Positions 44,265 through 55,200 of a DNA stretch of 64,000 bases are shown here, piece after piece. Both the position numbers and the translations under genes were made by a program. The notes under the pieces were generated by a model, which was not told the origin of the DNA, did not search any database, and worked only from the letters and a program-made list of their open reading frames with translations. Origin of the DNA: Caryophanales bacterium UBA5026 (GTDB taxonomy: Bacteria; Bacillota_I; Bacilli_A; RF39; UBA660); assembly GCA_002416285.1 (NCBI GenBank), contig DICM01000020.1, forward strand, positions 1 through 64,000. Reading direction: 5' to 3'. Position 1 is the first letter of the stretch. Every line of letters starts with the position of its first letter.

Positions 44265-46860
44265 ATTTTGCTTCATACCAATCGTTGCCATAAGCAATCT
44301 CAATCTTAAGTGGAACATTAAGAGGAATAACTTGCTCCATAACTTCTGTTATAATTTCAATTACTTTTTCTTTTTCTTCAATCAAAGCATCAAATACAAG
44401 TTCATCGTGCACTTGTAGAATCATTTTTGATTTTATATTTTGATTTTCGAAAGCCTTTTTTATATCAACCATAGCTTTCTTAATAATATCCGCACTTGTT
44501 CCCTGAATTGGGGTATTTAAAGCAATACGCTCACCACCACTACGAATCATACGGTTATCGCTATATAATTCTGGTATGTTTCTTCTTCGATTCATTAATG
44601 TTTTTACATAACCAACTTGATAAGCTTGTTCTTTTGTCTTATCCATATATTCTTTAATACCAGGATAAGTCTCTAAATAATGATCGATAAATTTTTGTGC
44701 CTCTCTAAAATCAATATCTAAGTTGTCCGCTAAACCAAAACTACTAATTCCATAAATAATTCCAAAATTAACGGCTTTAGCAATTCTACGCATATTAGAA
44801 TTTACTTCGGCTGGTGTCACATGAAAAATATCGGATGCAGTTTTCGTATGAATATCAAGTCCAGCTTTAAAAGCATCAATAAGAGCTTGTACATTGGCCA
44901 TATGTGCCATAATACGAAGTTCAATCTGGGAATAATCACCACTGATAATGATAGAGTTCTCACTCGGAACAAATGCCTTTCGAATTAATCGCCCATATTC
45001 ATTACGAATTGGAATATTCTGTAAGTTTGGTTCGATTGAAGAAAGTCTACCTGTTCTAGTCAGAGTCTGGGTATAAATAGTATGTATTTTAGAATCGGAT
45101 AGAATGGCAGTTTTTAATCCTTCAATATAAGTAGTATATAGTTTCGTAAGCATTCTATAGTCGATAATCTTTTCGATAATAGGATGTTCCAGTTTTATTT
45201 TATTTAATATATCGATTGAAGTCGAATATCCACTTTTATTCTTCTTTCCATGCATTAACCCTAAACGATCAAAAAGGACTTCTCCTAATTGTTTTGGTGA
45301 AGAAATGTTAAATTCTATGCCAGCATCTAAATAAATAGCCTGTTCTAATTCATTAATCCGCTCTTTCATTTCGGATCCCATTTCATTCAGTGCATCCTCT
45401 GATACATAAACTCCATCATATTCCATATCACCTAGAACCCTTGAAAGCGGAAATTCAATATCATAATATAATGGTTCTAGTTCCTCTTGTTTTAATCGTT
45501 CTACAAAGAGTGGATAAGTATTATAAATAAAATCTGCTTTCGCAACTGCTGTCGATGTAACAATATGTTCACTTGGAGCTTCGAAGTGGTTTCGTTTCAC
45601 CTGATACATATTCTCATAATACGGTAGATCATAATTAAATTGTTTCGCTAAATAAGCTACATCATCTTTAATGTTATAATCGAGAAGATAAGCTGCCACC
45701 ATTGTATCAAAAACAACATTTTCTAAAACAATACCATGCCACTTAAGTGAAACATATAATTTTTTATAATCATAGGTGTACTTCTCAACCTTTTGTAGTG
45801 GTTCTGGATTTTCCTTTAACACTGCAAAAGGAATAAATAAACGCTGATTCATGGATACGACAGCTAATCCAAGAGGTTCTGATGTATGATAGTTTGTTCC
45901 TAGAATCTCTAGGTAAACAGCACAAGGACTGTCAATCTTGACCTCATTCATATTCTGAACCATCACAACATCTACTTTTTTTTGTGTTGAGTCAACTTCC
46001 TTTTCTTCTTTTTTTAATAAAGAATAGAATTCTAATTCCTCATAAGCTTGGTTTAAAAGAAGTCTATCTTTTGGAACAATTTTAGTATCCTTCAAAGAAA
46101 TCTCCATCGGTACATCTTTATATATTGTTGCAAGGTCATAGCTCATATAAGCTTTATCTTTATCTTCAATCAACTTCTCTTTTAATTTTCCACTAATTTG
46201 ATCAATATTTTGATATACTCCATCTAAAGTACCATATTGTTGGAGTAATTTGAGTGCTGTTTTTTCTCCAACCCCTTTAACCCCTGGAATATTATCTGAA
46301 GAATCCCCCATTAATGCTTTTAGATCGATAACACGAATAGGAGTAATTCCATATTCTTCTTGGAAACTTTGTGCATTATAACGGATATAGTCTTTCTGTT
46401 TTAATAATTTTATATCAATATCAGGACTAATTAGCTGCAATAGATCATGATCACTACTAACGATCGTTCCAATAAAATCAGGATTCAAATCACACTCTTT
46501 TGCTAATGTTCCAAGAATGTCATCCGCTTCATAATTATCGCATTCATAATAGCGAATTCCCATATATCCTAATAATTCTTTTGCCTTTGGAAATTGAGCA
46601 ATTAATTCCTCTGGAGTTTCATTTCGTCCACTTTTATATTCCTTATACTTCTCATGGCGAAATGTCTTTCCTTTATCAAAAGCAACAATCATATAAGTAG
46701 GTTGTTCTTCTGTGATAATTTTATTAATCATATTCGTAAATCCATATAGTGCATTAGTAGGAAATCCTTTGCTATTTCGCATTAAATTTCCGTTATAAGC
46801 AGTTGCGAAATAACTGCGAAATAATAAATTGTTACCATCCACTAAAATAATTTTTTCCAT
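44263..46860 (-). CDS. polA: DNA polymerase I
   Basis: An 865-residue enzyme for Okazaki-fragment processing and repair. N-terminal 5'-nuclease (~1-290, with VDGNNLLFRSYFA, AFDKGKTFRHEKYKEYK and GVKGVGEKTALKLL), a middle 3'-5' exonuclease-fold region, and a polymerase domain with DYSQIELRIMAHM (motif A), RRIAKAVNFGIIYG (motif B) and LQVHDELVFDA (motif C). In the exonuclease region the first DxE motif reads YLE, so proofreading is probably lost, as in Bacillus-type enzymes. It has a good promoter (TTGCAA-17-TATAAT). Confidence 0.97.
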   Translation of the reverse strand: MEKIILVDGNNLLFRSYFATAYNGNLMRNSKGFPTNALYGFTNMINKIITEEQPTYMIVAFDKGKTFRHEKYKEYKSGRNETPEELIAQFPKAKELLGYMGIRYYECDNYEADDILGTLAKECDLNPDFIGTIVSSDHDLLQLISPDIDIKLLKQKDYIRYNAQSFQEEYGITPIRVIDLKALMGDSSDNIPGVKGVGEKTALKLLQQYGTLDGVYQNIDQISGKLKEKLIEDKDKAYMSYDLATIYKDVPMEISLKDTKIVPKDRLLLNQAYEELEFYSLLKKEEKEVDSTQKKVDVVMVQNMNEVKIDSPCAVYLEILGTNYHTSEPLGLAVVSMNQRLFIPFAVLKENPEPLQKVEKYTYDYKKLYVSLKWHGIVLENVVFDTMVAAYLLDYNIKDDVAYLAKQFNYDLPYYENMYQVKRNHFEAPSEHIVTSTAVAKADFIYNTYPLFVERLKQEELEPLYYDIEFPLSRVLGDMEYDGVYVSEDALNEMGSEMKERINELEQAIYLDAGIEFNISSPKQLGEVLFDRLGLMHGKKNKSGYSTSIDILNKIKLEHPIIEKIIDYRMLTKLYTTYIEGLKTAILSDSKIHTIYTQTLTRTGRLSSIEPNLQNIPIRNEYGRLIRKAFVPSENSIIISGDYSQIELRIMAHMANVQALIDAFKAGLDIHTKTASDIFHVTPAEVNSNMRRIAKAVNFGIIYGISSFGLADNLDIDFREAQKFIDHYLETYPGIKEYMDKTKEQAYQVGYVKTLMNRRRNIPELYSDNRMIRSGGERIALNTPIQGTSADIIKKAMVDIKKAFENQNIKSKMILQVHDELVFDALIEEKEKVIEIITEVMEQVIPLNVPLKIEIAYGNDWYEAK

Positions 46861-46883
46861 TGAATCCCAACCCTTCTATGTTC

Positions 46884-46912
46884 ATTATAACCAAAAAACT
46901 GATAAATTGCAA
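46884..46912 (-). promoter_or_regulatory. Promoter of polA
   Basis: Minus strand: TTGCAA (46912-46907), 17-base spacer, TATAAT (46889-46884). Confidence 0.65.
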
Positions 46913-46943
46913 TTAAAGAAAACAAGTAATTAATACTTGTTTT
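46910..46943 (-). terminator. Terminator of the licD-like gene
   Basis: Minus strand: AAAACAAGTA / TACTTGTTTT, 10 bp, 5-base loop, then CTTTAATT. It overlaps the stop codon and the polA -35 region. Confidence 0.75.
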
Positions 46944-47946
46944 TAATGAAATTCCAATACAAAATATAAAGAAGGCTCAATAGTGATATAGAAAAACCAA
47001 AACATAAAAATGTTAAATCCCCCCAAAATAGAATTCCTATAAAAATTGAAACAATAGAAAAAGCGATTCCCATGTGTATGAATCGTAAAGCTTTTTCTTT
47101 TTGTTGATCTAAAGCTTTACACTCACTCTCATCATTTAATAAATTGATGTCAACCGTATGTTTCGCATATTGTTTAGATGTTTTCGGTGGGATTGACCAA
47201 TTCGGTCCATAGACATTGTCTAAATAGGCCTTCTCATTATTGGGAATTGGAAATTTTTTCCCTTCAAAGGAACCCATTTTCGCAGGAAAGATATCATGAT
47301 AATGATAACGATAGGGATCGAATGGATTCTTATATACCCAAGTTAAATCTTCCCCAATATAATCACTGTGTTTACACATTCGTCCATAAAATATAGCATA
47401 ATGATAAAATAATTTTTTTAAGAATACTGGATTCCAATATAAATTTTCTAGAATAAGAATTGGAAGTGCTAAAAGAATGGATGGAACACGAGCTAAAAAA
47501 TCAATAATTCGTGAGGAAGACTGATGATCCAATACAAAAACATCAATAAATATTCCATCACAATCCGAACAACGATTTGGCAAATACTTATTTCTCTCTT
47601 TGATATAAGTATTCTTTTTTCGAATCTTCATCGTTGGATAAGTAACATTATAGCGATGATCTAAAGAAAAACATTGAATCACATATTTTTCAGATAAATC
47701 TTTCTGAATTGCATTGATAAAACGATCAAAATCTTCCCTCATAATCGCGATATCGACATCATCATCCCAAGGTATAAATCCATGATGTCTTACAGCACCT
47801 AAAGCACTCCCTCCATCTAAAATATATGGAATATCATAATTCAAGCATACTTTATTGATATCATCCAACATTGATAAAAGATCTAGTTGAAGATCACGTA
47901 CTGTTATCTTACCATCTTTTGCATTTTCTTTTAATACGTATTCCAT
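46930..47946 (-). CDS. LicD family phosphotransferase-like membrane protein
   Basis: A 338-residue protein. The LicD hallmark (YILDGGSALGAVRHHGFIPWDDDVDIAI) lies at ~41-68; cited in part here as LDGGSALGAVRHHGFIPWDD. LicD enzymes attach phosphocholine or similar phospho-groups to teichoic acids or other surface glycans using a nucleotidyltransferase-like fold. A hydrophobic stretch at ~155-175 and two C-terminal membrane segments (~293-335) anchor it at the membrane. It is monocistronic, with its own promoter and terminator. The group transferred is unknown. Confidence 0.88.
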   Translation of the reverse strand: MEYVLKENAKDGKITVRDLQLDLLSMLDDINKVCLNYDIPYILDGGSALGAVRHHGFIPWDDDVDIAIMREDFDRFINAIQKDLSEKYVIQCFSLDHRYNVTYPTMKIRKKNTYIKERNKYLPNRCSDCDGIFIDVFVLDHQSSSRIIDFLARVPSILLALPILILENLYWNPVFLKKLFYHYAIFYGRMCKHSDYIGEDLTWVYKNPFDPYRYHYHDIFPAKMGSFEGKKFPIPNNEKAYLDNVYGPNWSIPPKTSKQYAKHTVDINLLNDESECKALDQQKEKALRFIHMGIAFSIVSIFIGILFWGDLTFLCFGFSISLLSLLYILYWNFIKNKY

Positions 47947-47974
47947 GAATCTACCTCTTTTGTATTTCTTTATT

Positions 47975-48003
47975 AGTATAGCATAACTTACTTATTTTGA
48001 CAA
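47975..48003 (-). promoter_or_regulatory. Promoter of the licD-like gene
   Basis: Minus strand: TTGTCA (48003-47998), 17-base spacer, TATACT (47980-47975). Confidence 0.65.
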
Positions 48004-48007
48004 ATAT

Positions 48008-48034
48008 TAAAAGGAAAAGTTGGCATCAGCCAAC
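48008..48034 (-). terminator. Terminator of the ABC operon
   Basis: Minus strand: GTTGGC / GCCAAC with a 4-base loop, then TTTTCCTTTT. Confidence 0.75.
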
Positions 48035-48037
48035 CTC

Positions 48038-48745
48038 CTATCCCCATGGAATATCCAGCGGATTTGTTCTTGTTGTATTCTCATACTCATTGATAATTTT
48101 CCCACTATTCATAACAACAACATGGTCACCAATTTCAGCTATACCAGGATTGTGTGTAATAATCAGCATAGTTGTTCCAAACTTTTCATTTGCTTCAACA
48201 AGTGATTCTAAAACAACTTTACCGGTTTTCTCATCTAGCGCCCCAGTTGGTTCATCACCAAACATTACTTTGGGATTTTTCGCTAAAGCGCGAGCGATAC
48301 TAACACGTTGTTGCTCTCCACCAGAGAGTTGATACATACTCTTCCTTCGATGTTTCGTTAACCCAACAGTATCGATAATTGCATCGACAGCAGCTTTATC
48401 TCCACCCAATGAAGAACCAACTAAAACATTCTCATAAACATTTAAATGTTCCAATAAATTGTATGTTTGAAAAATAAACCCTAAATTTTTCTTTCGGAAA
48501 TGAGTCATTTTTCGATCACTATATTTGCGAATATCTTTACCTTCATAGTAAATATGTCCTGCACTAGCATGATCAAGCCCTGAAATTACATTTAACAAAG
48601 TAGTTTTACCACTACCTGATGGTCCTAAGATAACGATAATCTCACCCTTTTTTATTTTAAGGGATACGCCGTTTAAAGCATATTGCTCAATTCCACCTTG
48701 CTTATAAACTTTTGTAACATCTTTTAACTCTATTAAGTTTTCCAT
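48038..48745 (-). CDS. ABC transporter ATPase (MacB/LolD type), second of the operon
   Basis: A 235-residue ATPase with Walker A GPSGSGKT (41-48), signature LSGGEQQRVSIARAL and Walker B followed by DEPTGALDE, the MacB/LolD/FtsE class that works with FtsX-like permeases. It starts 7 bp after the permease gene. Its last residues, PLDIPWG, parallel AMDLRWA of the first ATPase of the operon, so the two ATPases are paralogues likely forming a heterodimer or alternating on the one permease. Confidence 0.92.
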   Translation of the reverse strand: MENLIELKDVTKVYKQGGIEQYALNGVSLKIKKGEIIVILGPSGSGKTTLLNVISGLDHASAGHIYYEGKDIRKYSDRKMTHFRKKNLGFIFQTYNLLEHLNVYENVLVGSSLGGDKAAVDAIIDTVGLTKHRRKSMYQLSGGEQQRVSIARALAKNPKVMFGDEPTGALDEKTGKVVLESLVEANEKFGTTMLIITHNPGIAEIGDHVVVMNSGKIINEYENTTRTNPLDIPWG

Positions 48746-48752
48746 GATACAC

Positions 48753-51278
48753 CTACTCTCTTTTTAAAGCGATTGATAAAGGTACTTTATTTAGTACACG
48801 TTTGGAAAGAGCAATCGCAATATAATAAGCAACTAATAGACCAATTAGTCCAAGTCCTGCTTTCCACATTGATAAAGTAATTGGAATTACCATATTCATA
48901 TCACCTGTTAATAGGCTTACAATCCATTTTAAAATTGAAATCATAGTTGGAATAGATAATAAATAAGCAATAATAATAAACGGAGTATAAATATTCAATA
49001 CGATTTTACTAATAAATCTATTTTGGTAACCGATTACTTTCATTAAAGAAATTGTCTTTTTATTCTCTTCCACTACAATATTAGCAATTACAGCAATAAT
49101 AATAAATGCCATGAATGCTGCAAAGAATATAACAATAGAAATACTCGCATCAAAACTATCCATTTGTTTTTGTATATTATCTTTTAAATCTTTTAAACTT
49201 AACACAAATGCGATATTCCCTTGCTCTTCTCCAAGTTCTTCAATATTTCCATATTTCGTATCTTTCGTATAAATTTGATTATAAGCAGATTCCGTAAATC
49301 CAAGTTTTTTACTTAATTCTTCACGATTTACATATCCACTCATACCCATAAATTCTTGACTAATTCCAATAACATGATACTCAATTTTAGTTCCTTGGAA
49401 ATCAAATAAAATTGTATCGCCAATTTCAATGCCTTTGACTTCACTGACATTTTGATTGATAATAATACCTTCCTGATCCGTTAAAAGAGGTAACATCGTC
49501 TTTTCTTTATCATCGTAAATATCAATATAATTTGTCTCCGTATCCACACCTGTTAAACTAACGGTGAAATCTTTTAAGTCGATTTCTTTTGTCTTCAAAG
49601 ATGCATCTTTTACTTCACTTACATTCATACTTAGTGAAAAAGCATAGTCATCTGTCTGACTGGAATTGGAGAATGCAATCTGTCTTGTGTTAACCATATA
49701 GTCATATTTCATACCAGAAAAAGACTTATCAATTAATGACTGAAATAGATTTGCTCCAATTAGAACTAATACAATTAATAGTCCTGTACAAAAAGATGTA
49801 ATTGTAACAATCAAAAGCTTCCCAACTGATCTAGATGCTAAAGCATATTTAAAACGCGATTCAAATGAAAATAAACTTGTTATTTTATTGACTAATCTGC
49901 TTAGGAAATTAACTTTTAAATTACTTCCCTCTCTAAGGAGAGCAAGCGGTTTTTTACGTAACATTGTAAAAGCAATGATGTAACTTAAAAGTGATAATAA
50001 GCACATTGGAACAAAAACAGAAGTAGTGAAATATTTCGGATCAAAATTAAAACTAGCGAGTGGAATAGTATAGTAACTTCGGTATAAAAGACTAAGTGGT
50101 TGATGTAATAAAACACCAATTAAATATCCTAAAATTCCACCGATTAGAGATCCTACAATTGGATAAACTAAATAACTAAAGGCAATTGAAAAACGACTAT
50201 ATCCAAGTGATTTTAAAACACCTATCTGTAAACGTTCATCATCGATTCTCTTTTTCGTAATAATCATAATAATAAGTACTGATACACCTAATAATAAATA
50301 TAAGAAACAATCAGCAAATTTACGATCAGTTGAAAAATCCATTTGTAAGGCACCTATTCTTGCCACTCTTGTAACAGAATCCATACTCATAGTAAGTGTG
50401 TCTTTTTCTGCTGCGAACATTTTACTTTCTTCACTATTTTCATTTGTAAGTAAATTAGCAAAATCTCTAGAGATTGGATGATTATAATAAAGTGAATAAG
50501 ATTTTTCTTCTACACCTGCTATTTCTTCGTAAGAATTCATAGTCATAAAAACAATATTATTTTTCTTTTCATCAAAGATTGGCATACTGAATGAAATCAA
50601 AGGATAGATATAATCTGGTGCATAAGATGTTCCAACAATTTTATATTCTCGACTTCCAATCTTATAAGTATCTCCTATTTTTAAATTATTTACTTCAGCA
50701 AAGCGAGGAAGAACGGTAATTTCATCATCATTTTTTGGAAAACGACCATCGACTAGGTATGGTACATTCATTTTTTTATCTAAACGATAAGGAATTACCT
50801 TCATCATAACTTTATTCTGTGTAACTGTTTTAGAACGCTCGATATCATAATCAAAATCATACTTATCCGCTAATGGATCAAGTTTACTATTTTTAAGACT
50901 TAAATCAACTTCATATTTTCCAAAGATCAATGATACTTGATTTAAAAGGGGTAAATTGTATTCCCGATTGCTTGTCGATAAATATGTTTTGTATTGCTCT
51001 AAGATTACTTTTTCTTCATCGGTAAAAGGATATTGATTTAAAATATCATCTATTTTCGATACACTGATATCTTTTTCATAATCCAGTACAACATCAATAC
51101 TGAAATGCTCTACTTTTTGTTCTTCTAAATAATCGTAATAACGATTTTCAAGACGGTCTAGAGCTAAATTCATACAAACATAGATTCCTGTTGATAAAAG
51201 AACCATGAGAATAATTCCTAACATCTGAACTTTTTTCTTTTTAAGACCTTTTAATGAATTTAAAAATAATAATCCCAC
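48753..51278 (-). CDS. FtsX-like ABC transporter permease, large
   Basis: A ~841-residue membrane protein: an N-terminal membrane segment (~15-37), a large extracytoplasmic domain (~45-320), a core of membrane segments (~325-450), a second extracytoplasmic domain (~510-690) and three C-terminal segments with the FtsX-like block IVVEENKKTISLMKVIGYQN. It resembles MacB/BceB-type efflux or mechanotransmission permeases. The frame opens with GTG at 51287, but the GTG at 51278 overlaps the ATPase stop (TAGTG) and has GAGGTG six bases ahead, so I use it. Substrate unknown; export or sensing of peptides is plausible. Confidence 0.88.
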   Translation of the reverse strand: MGLLFLNSLKGLKKKKVQMLGIILMVLLSTGIYVCMNLALDRLENRYYDYLEEQKVEHFSIDVVLDYEKDISVSKIDDILNQYPFTDEEKVILEQYKTYLSTSNREYNLPLLNQVSLIFGKYEVDLSLKNSKLDPLADKYDFDYDIERSKTVTQNKVMMKVIPYRLDKKMNVPYLVDGRFPKNDDEITVLPRFAEVNNLKIGDTYKIGSREYKIVGTSYAPDYIYPLISFSMPIFDEKKNNIVFMTMNSYEEIAGVEEKSYSLYYNHPISRDFANLLTNENSEESKMFAAEKDTLTMSMDSVTRVARIGALQMDFSTDRKFADCFLYLLLGVSVLIIMIITKKRIDDERLQIGVLKSLGYSRFSIAFSYLVYPIVGSLIGGILGYLIGVLLHQPLSLLYRSYYTIPLASFNFDPKYFTTSVFVPMCLLSLLSYIIAFTMLRKKPLALLREGSNLKVNFLSRLVNKITSLFSFESRFKYALASRSVGKLLIVTITSFCTGLLIVLVLIGANLFQSLIDKSFSGMKYDYMVNTRQIAFSNSSQTDDYAFSLSMNVSEVKDASLKTKEIDLKDFTVSLTGVDTETNYIDIYDDKEKTMLPLLTDQEGIIINQNVSEVKGIEIGDTILFDFQGTKIEYHVIGISQEFMGMSGYVNREELSKKLGFTESAYNQIYTKDTKYGNIEELGEEQGNIAFVLSLKDLKDNIQKQMDSFDASISIVIFFAAFMAFIIIAVIANIVVEENKKTISLMKVIGYQNRFISKIVLNIYTPFIIIAYLLSIPTMISILKWIVSLLTGDMNMVIPITLSMWKAGLGLIGLLVAYYIAIALSKRVLNKVPLSIALKRE

Positions 51279-51985
51279 TATGCCCACCTCAAATCCATCG
51301 CATCTTTTACAACATCATTTATAGCAACTTCTTTAATATGACCACTATTCATACGAATCACCGTATTGGCCATATCAGCTATACTTGGATTATGCGTTAC
51401 AATAATCATTGTTGTATTATACTTTTTATTAATTTTCTGGAGTAATTCTAAAATTTTCTTCCCAGTTTCCTCATCAAGAGCACCAGTTGGTTCATCACAA
51501 AACAGGACTTTTGGATTCTTGACAAGAGCTCTTGCAATAGCAACTCGCTGCATTTGTCCACCTGATAATTGATAAGGATATTTATGAATATGTTCTGTTA
51601 AACCAACTGCTTCAACAATCTCTTCCAGATTTAGAAGATTGGTTCCTAGTTGTGCACCTAGTTCGATATTTTCTTTTACAGTCAGATTAGGAATTAGGTG
51701 ATAACTTTGAAAAATAAAACCGAGATTATCTTTTCGATACTCAGTAAGCTCCTTATCATTTTTGGTATCAATCCGCTCATCTGTAAAAAATATTTTTCCT
51801 TTTGATGGCTGATCAATTCCCGAAAGAAGATTCAAAAATGTGGACTTTCCACTTCCGGAAGGTCCTAAAATTACAATCATTTCTCCCCTATTTAAAGTTA
51901 AGTCTATATTTTCTAGTGCGTGAGTAGTTTCACTATAGCTTTTATATAGTTTAGATACTTTTTCAAGTTTATATATAGGATCCAT
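51278..51985 (-). CDS. ABC transporter ATPase (MacB/LolD type), first of the operon
   Basis: A 235-residue ATPase with Walker A GPSGSGKS, signature LSGGQMQRVAIARAL and DEPTGALDE, paralogous to the third gene of the operon. AAGGAGG precedes the start. Order: ATPase, FtsX-like permease, ATPase. The duplicated ATPase around one permease is unusual, since most MacB-type systems have one ATPase gene per permease. The ~223-bp gap upstream of it, before polC ends, has TTGACA-like sequence but no convincing -10. Confidence 0.92.
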   Translation of the reverse strand: MDPIYKLEKVSKLYKSYSETTHALENIDLTLNRGEMIVILGPSGSGKSTFLNLLSGIDQPSKGKIFFTDERIDTKNDKELTEYRKDNLGFIFQSYHLIPNLTVKENIELGAQLGTNLLNLEEIVEAVGLTEHIHKYPYQLSGGQMQRVAIARALVKNPKVLFCDEPTGALDEETGKKILELLQKINKKYNTTMIIVTHNPSIADMANTVIRMNSGHIKEVAINDVVKDAMDLRWA

Positions 51986-52177
51986 AAATCCCTCCTTCTT
52001 TCTTACTTATGCGAATATTTGTCAAATGATGACTGTTATAAGTATACCATATGAAAATTTAAATGTCATTTTTTTTAAAATAAATTGACGTTATTATAAC
52101 AAAAATTTTATAGACAGCAAACGAATTCTTCTTAGAAAAGAAGAAAGAAAAATATACAAATAATATTATTTTTAGTA

Positions 52178-52210
52178 ACAAAAAGAAAAACGAATGAGCT
52201 CATTCGTTTT
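52178..52210 (-). terminator. Terminator of polC
   Basis: AAAACGAATGAGCTCATTCG is the start of a perfect 24-bp palindrome (52187-52210) overlapping the stop codon; on the minus strand it is followed by TCTTTTTG. Confidence 0.85.
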
Positions 52211-55200
52211 AAAATAAAGATAATTGACTAGATTCATCCATTCCTTCAAAAATTCCCATCATCCGCATCTTTTCAATTAATGTAGTTGAAACTTTCGCTC
52301 TCTTTTGGAAATCTTCAATACTTAAGAATTCTTGTTTTGCACGTTCTGCTACAATATTCTTAGCAACAGTATCACCCAGTCCATCGATAGATGAGAATGG
52401 TGGATAAATCGTTTTATCATCTTTTACAGCAAAGGTTGTTGCATTGCTATGATATAAATCAATATTAGCAAATTTAATACCTCTAGCTGTTGCTTCTAAG
52501 GCAACGTGTAGACATTCGGAAATTCCAGCATCTTTATTAGTTGCTTCATTTCCTTTGTTAGCAATTTCTATAATTTTATTTTTTATAGCACTATATCCAG
52601 CAATCATGGCATCAACGTCAAAGTCGGTCGCCTTTGTTGAAAGCCAAGATGCATAATAGTAAACTGGCATATGAACTTTATACCAAGCAATACGGAAAGC
52701 ACTGATAACATAGGCTGCTGCATGAGCTTTCGGGAACATGTATTTAATCTTCCTACAAGATTCAATAAACCATGGTTCAATCCCTGCTTCACGCATTTCA
52801 GCATCCATTTCTTTCCATGCTTCTGGGTCTTTTGAAGCTCTTCCTTTACGCACAAATTCCATTATTTTAAAGGCTCTTTTTGGAGCGAGACCATGATACA
52901 TCAAGTAAACCATGATATCATCACGACAACCAATAACTTCCTTGAATGGTACCACTTTATTACGAATTAAATCTTGGGCATTTCCAAGCCAAACATCAGT
53001 ACCATGAGATAGTCCTGAAATTTTAATTAATTCGGCAAAAGAGGTTGGTTTGGTATCGGCGAGCATTTGTAGTGTGAACTTCGTACCAAATTCGGGAATT
53101 CCAAGTGTTCCTGTCTCACACATGATTTGTTCTTTCGTAACACCGAGCGGTTCAGGTGATAAGAATATTCCCATCGTTTCTTTATCATCTAATGGAACTG
53201 TTGTAACATCCATTCCCGTTAAATCTTGAATCATACGAAGTTGCGTTGGATCAGAGTGTCCTAAAATATCCAATTTCAATACGTCTTGATCAATGGCATG
53301 ATAATCGAAATGCGTTGTTCTCCATGCCGAATTCGGATCATCGGCTGGATATTGAAATGGTGTAAAATCAAATACATCCATATATCCAGGTATTACAACT
53401 ATTCCACCAGGATGTTGTCCTGTTGTTCTTTTCACACCTGTACATCCCATTGCCAAACGTTCTACTTCAGCAGTACGCATCACGATGTTATGTTCTTCAC
53501 AATACCCTTTGACATAACCGAATGCTGTCTTGTCAGCAACGGTACCAATCGTTCCGGCACGATAGACATTATCGACACCAAATAATACTTTTGTATATTC
53601 ATGTGCATCTGCTTGATTCAAATCGGAGAAGTTAAGATCAATATCTGGTACTTTATCCGCATCAAATCCAAGGAAAGTCGCGAATGGCATATCTTGTCCA
53701 TCCTTTACCATTAAAGTGTTGCAATGTGGACAATTATAATCTGGTAAATCGAATCCAGATGAGTACTCTGCTCCAAGTACCTTTCCATCTAATTCAAAGA
53801 TACTATGTTTACAATTAGGGCAACGATAATGTGCTGGAAGTGGATTTACTTCAGTAATACCCATCATCGTTGCAACAAATGATGATCCTACCGATCCACG
53901 ACTTCCAACTAAATATCCATCATCGTTCGATTTTTTTACTAATTTTTGAGCAATTAAGTAAATAACGTCAAATCCACCTTTGATAATACCGGTTAACTCC
54001 TGATTAATTCTGTCATCGATAATTTTAGGTAGAGGTTCTCCATACCATTCTTTTGCTTTTCCATAAACAAGTTCATTTACTGTCTCTATGGAATTTTCAA
54101 TCTTCGGAGAAAATGGAATTCCATCAGTATCGATGATAACTTCTATTTCTTCAATTTGATCAGCGACTAAATTGGTATTTTTAACGACAATTTCAAAGGC
54201 TTTCTCAGAACCTAGAAAAGCAAAATCCTCTAACATTTCACGAGTTGTTCTAAAATGTTGTGAAGGAATGCTTGTAATTCCTGATCTTGAAAGTGGATGT
54301 CTTCCTCCTCCAGGTACTTTTTGATTAACGATAATTTCACGGTAAATCTTATCTTCTCTTTTTGTTTGATGTACATCACCTGTAGCTACAATAAGCTTAC
54401 CAGAATCCTCTGTAACAGATACAATTTTTTTGATATGTTCCTCTAATTCACTTTTGTTTCCAAAATCTCCCATCTGAATTAGATGATCGTAAACTTCTGG
54501 TGGTTGAACTTCAACATAATCATAAAAATTAATAATATTAGTTAATTCCTCATTTGATTTACTTCTCGCTTCGGTAAATACCTCTGATTCATAGCACCCA
54601 CTACCAACGAGTAGACCTTCTCTTAATCGATCAATTTCACTTCTTAAAATTCTTGGGGTCTTGTACAGATAGGTTGTATTAGCTAGACTGATAATTCGAA
54701 ATAAGTTTTTAAGACCAACTTTATTTTTGGCAAGCAGGTTTACATGATAAGTACGACCATATTTGTGTATTTCATCCTTTGATACTAATTTATCTAAATC
54801 AATAATTGTTTCAAAATTACGATCATGTAATTTTTTTAACATTTTATGAAATACTAAAGCGGTTGCTTCCGCATCGTAATCACCTCGGTGATGAGAATCT
54901 TCATCAAATGGAACATTGTATCGTTTTACCAATGCGGATAAACTATGACGTGCATAGTTGTTATCCATCGTTCTTGATAGTTCGAGTGTATCAATAACGG
55001 TATTTTCAAATGTACCTAAATGATATTTTTGATAAGCCATCTCTACGAATGAGGTATCAAATTTTGCATTGTGAGCAACCATTGGCAAATTTCCAACCCA
55101 AGCGATAAACTCTTTGAAAGCTGTTTCTTCATCTGGTTTACCCTCTAACATCTCATCTGTAATTGCTGTTAATTCAGTGATTTTGGATGGTAATTTTCTA

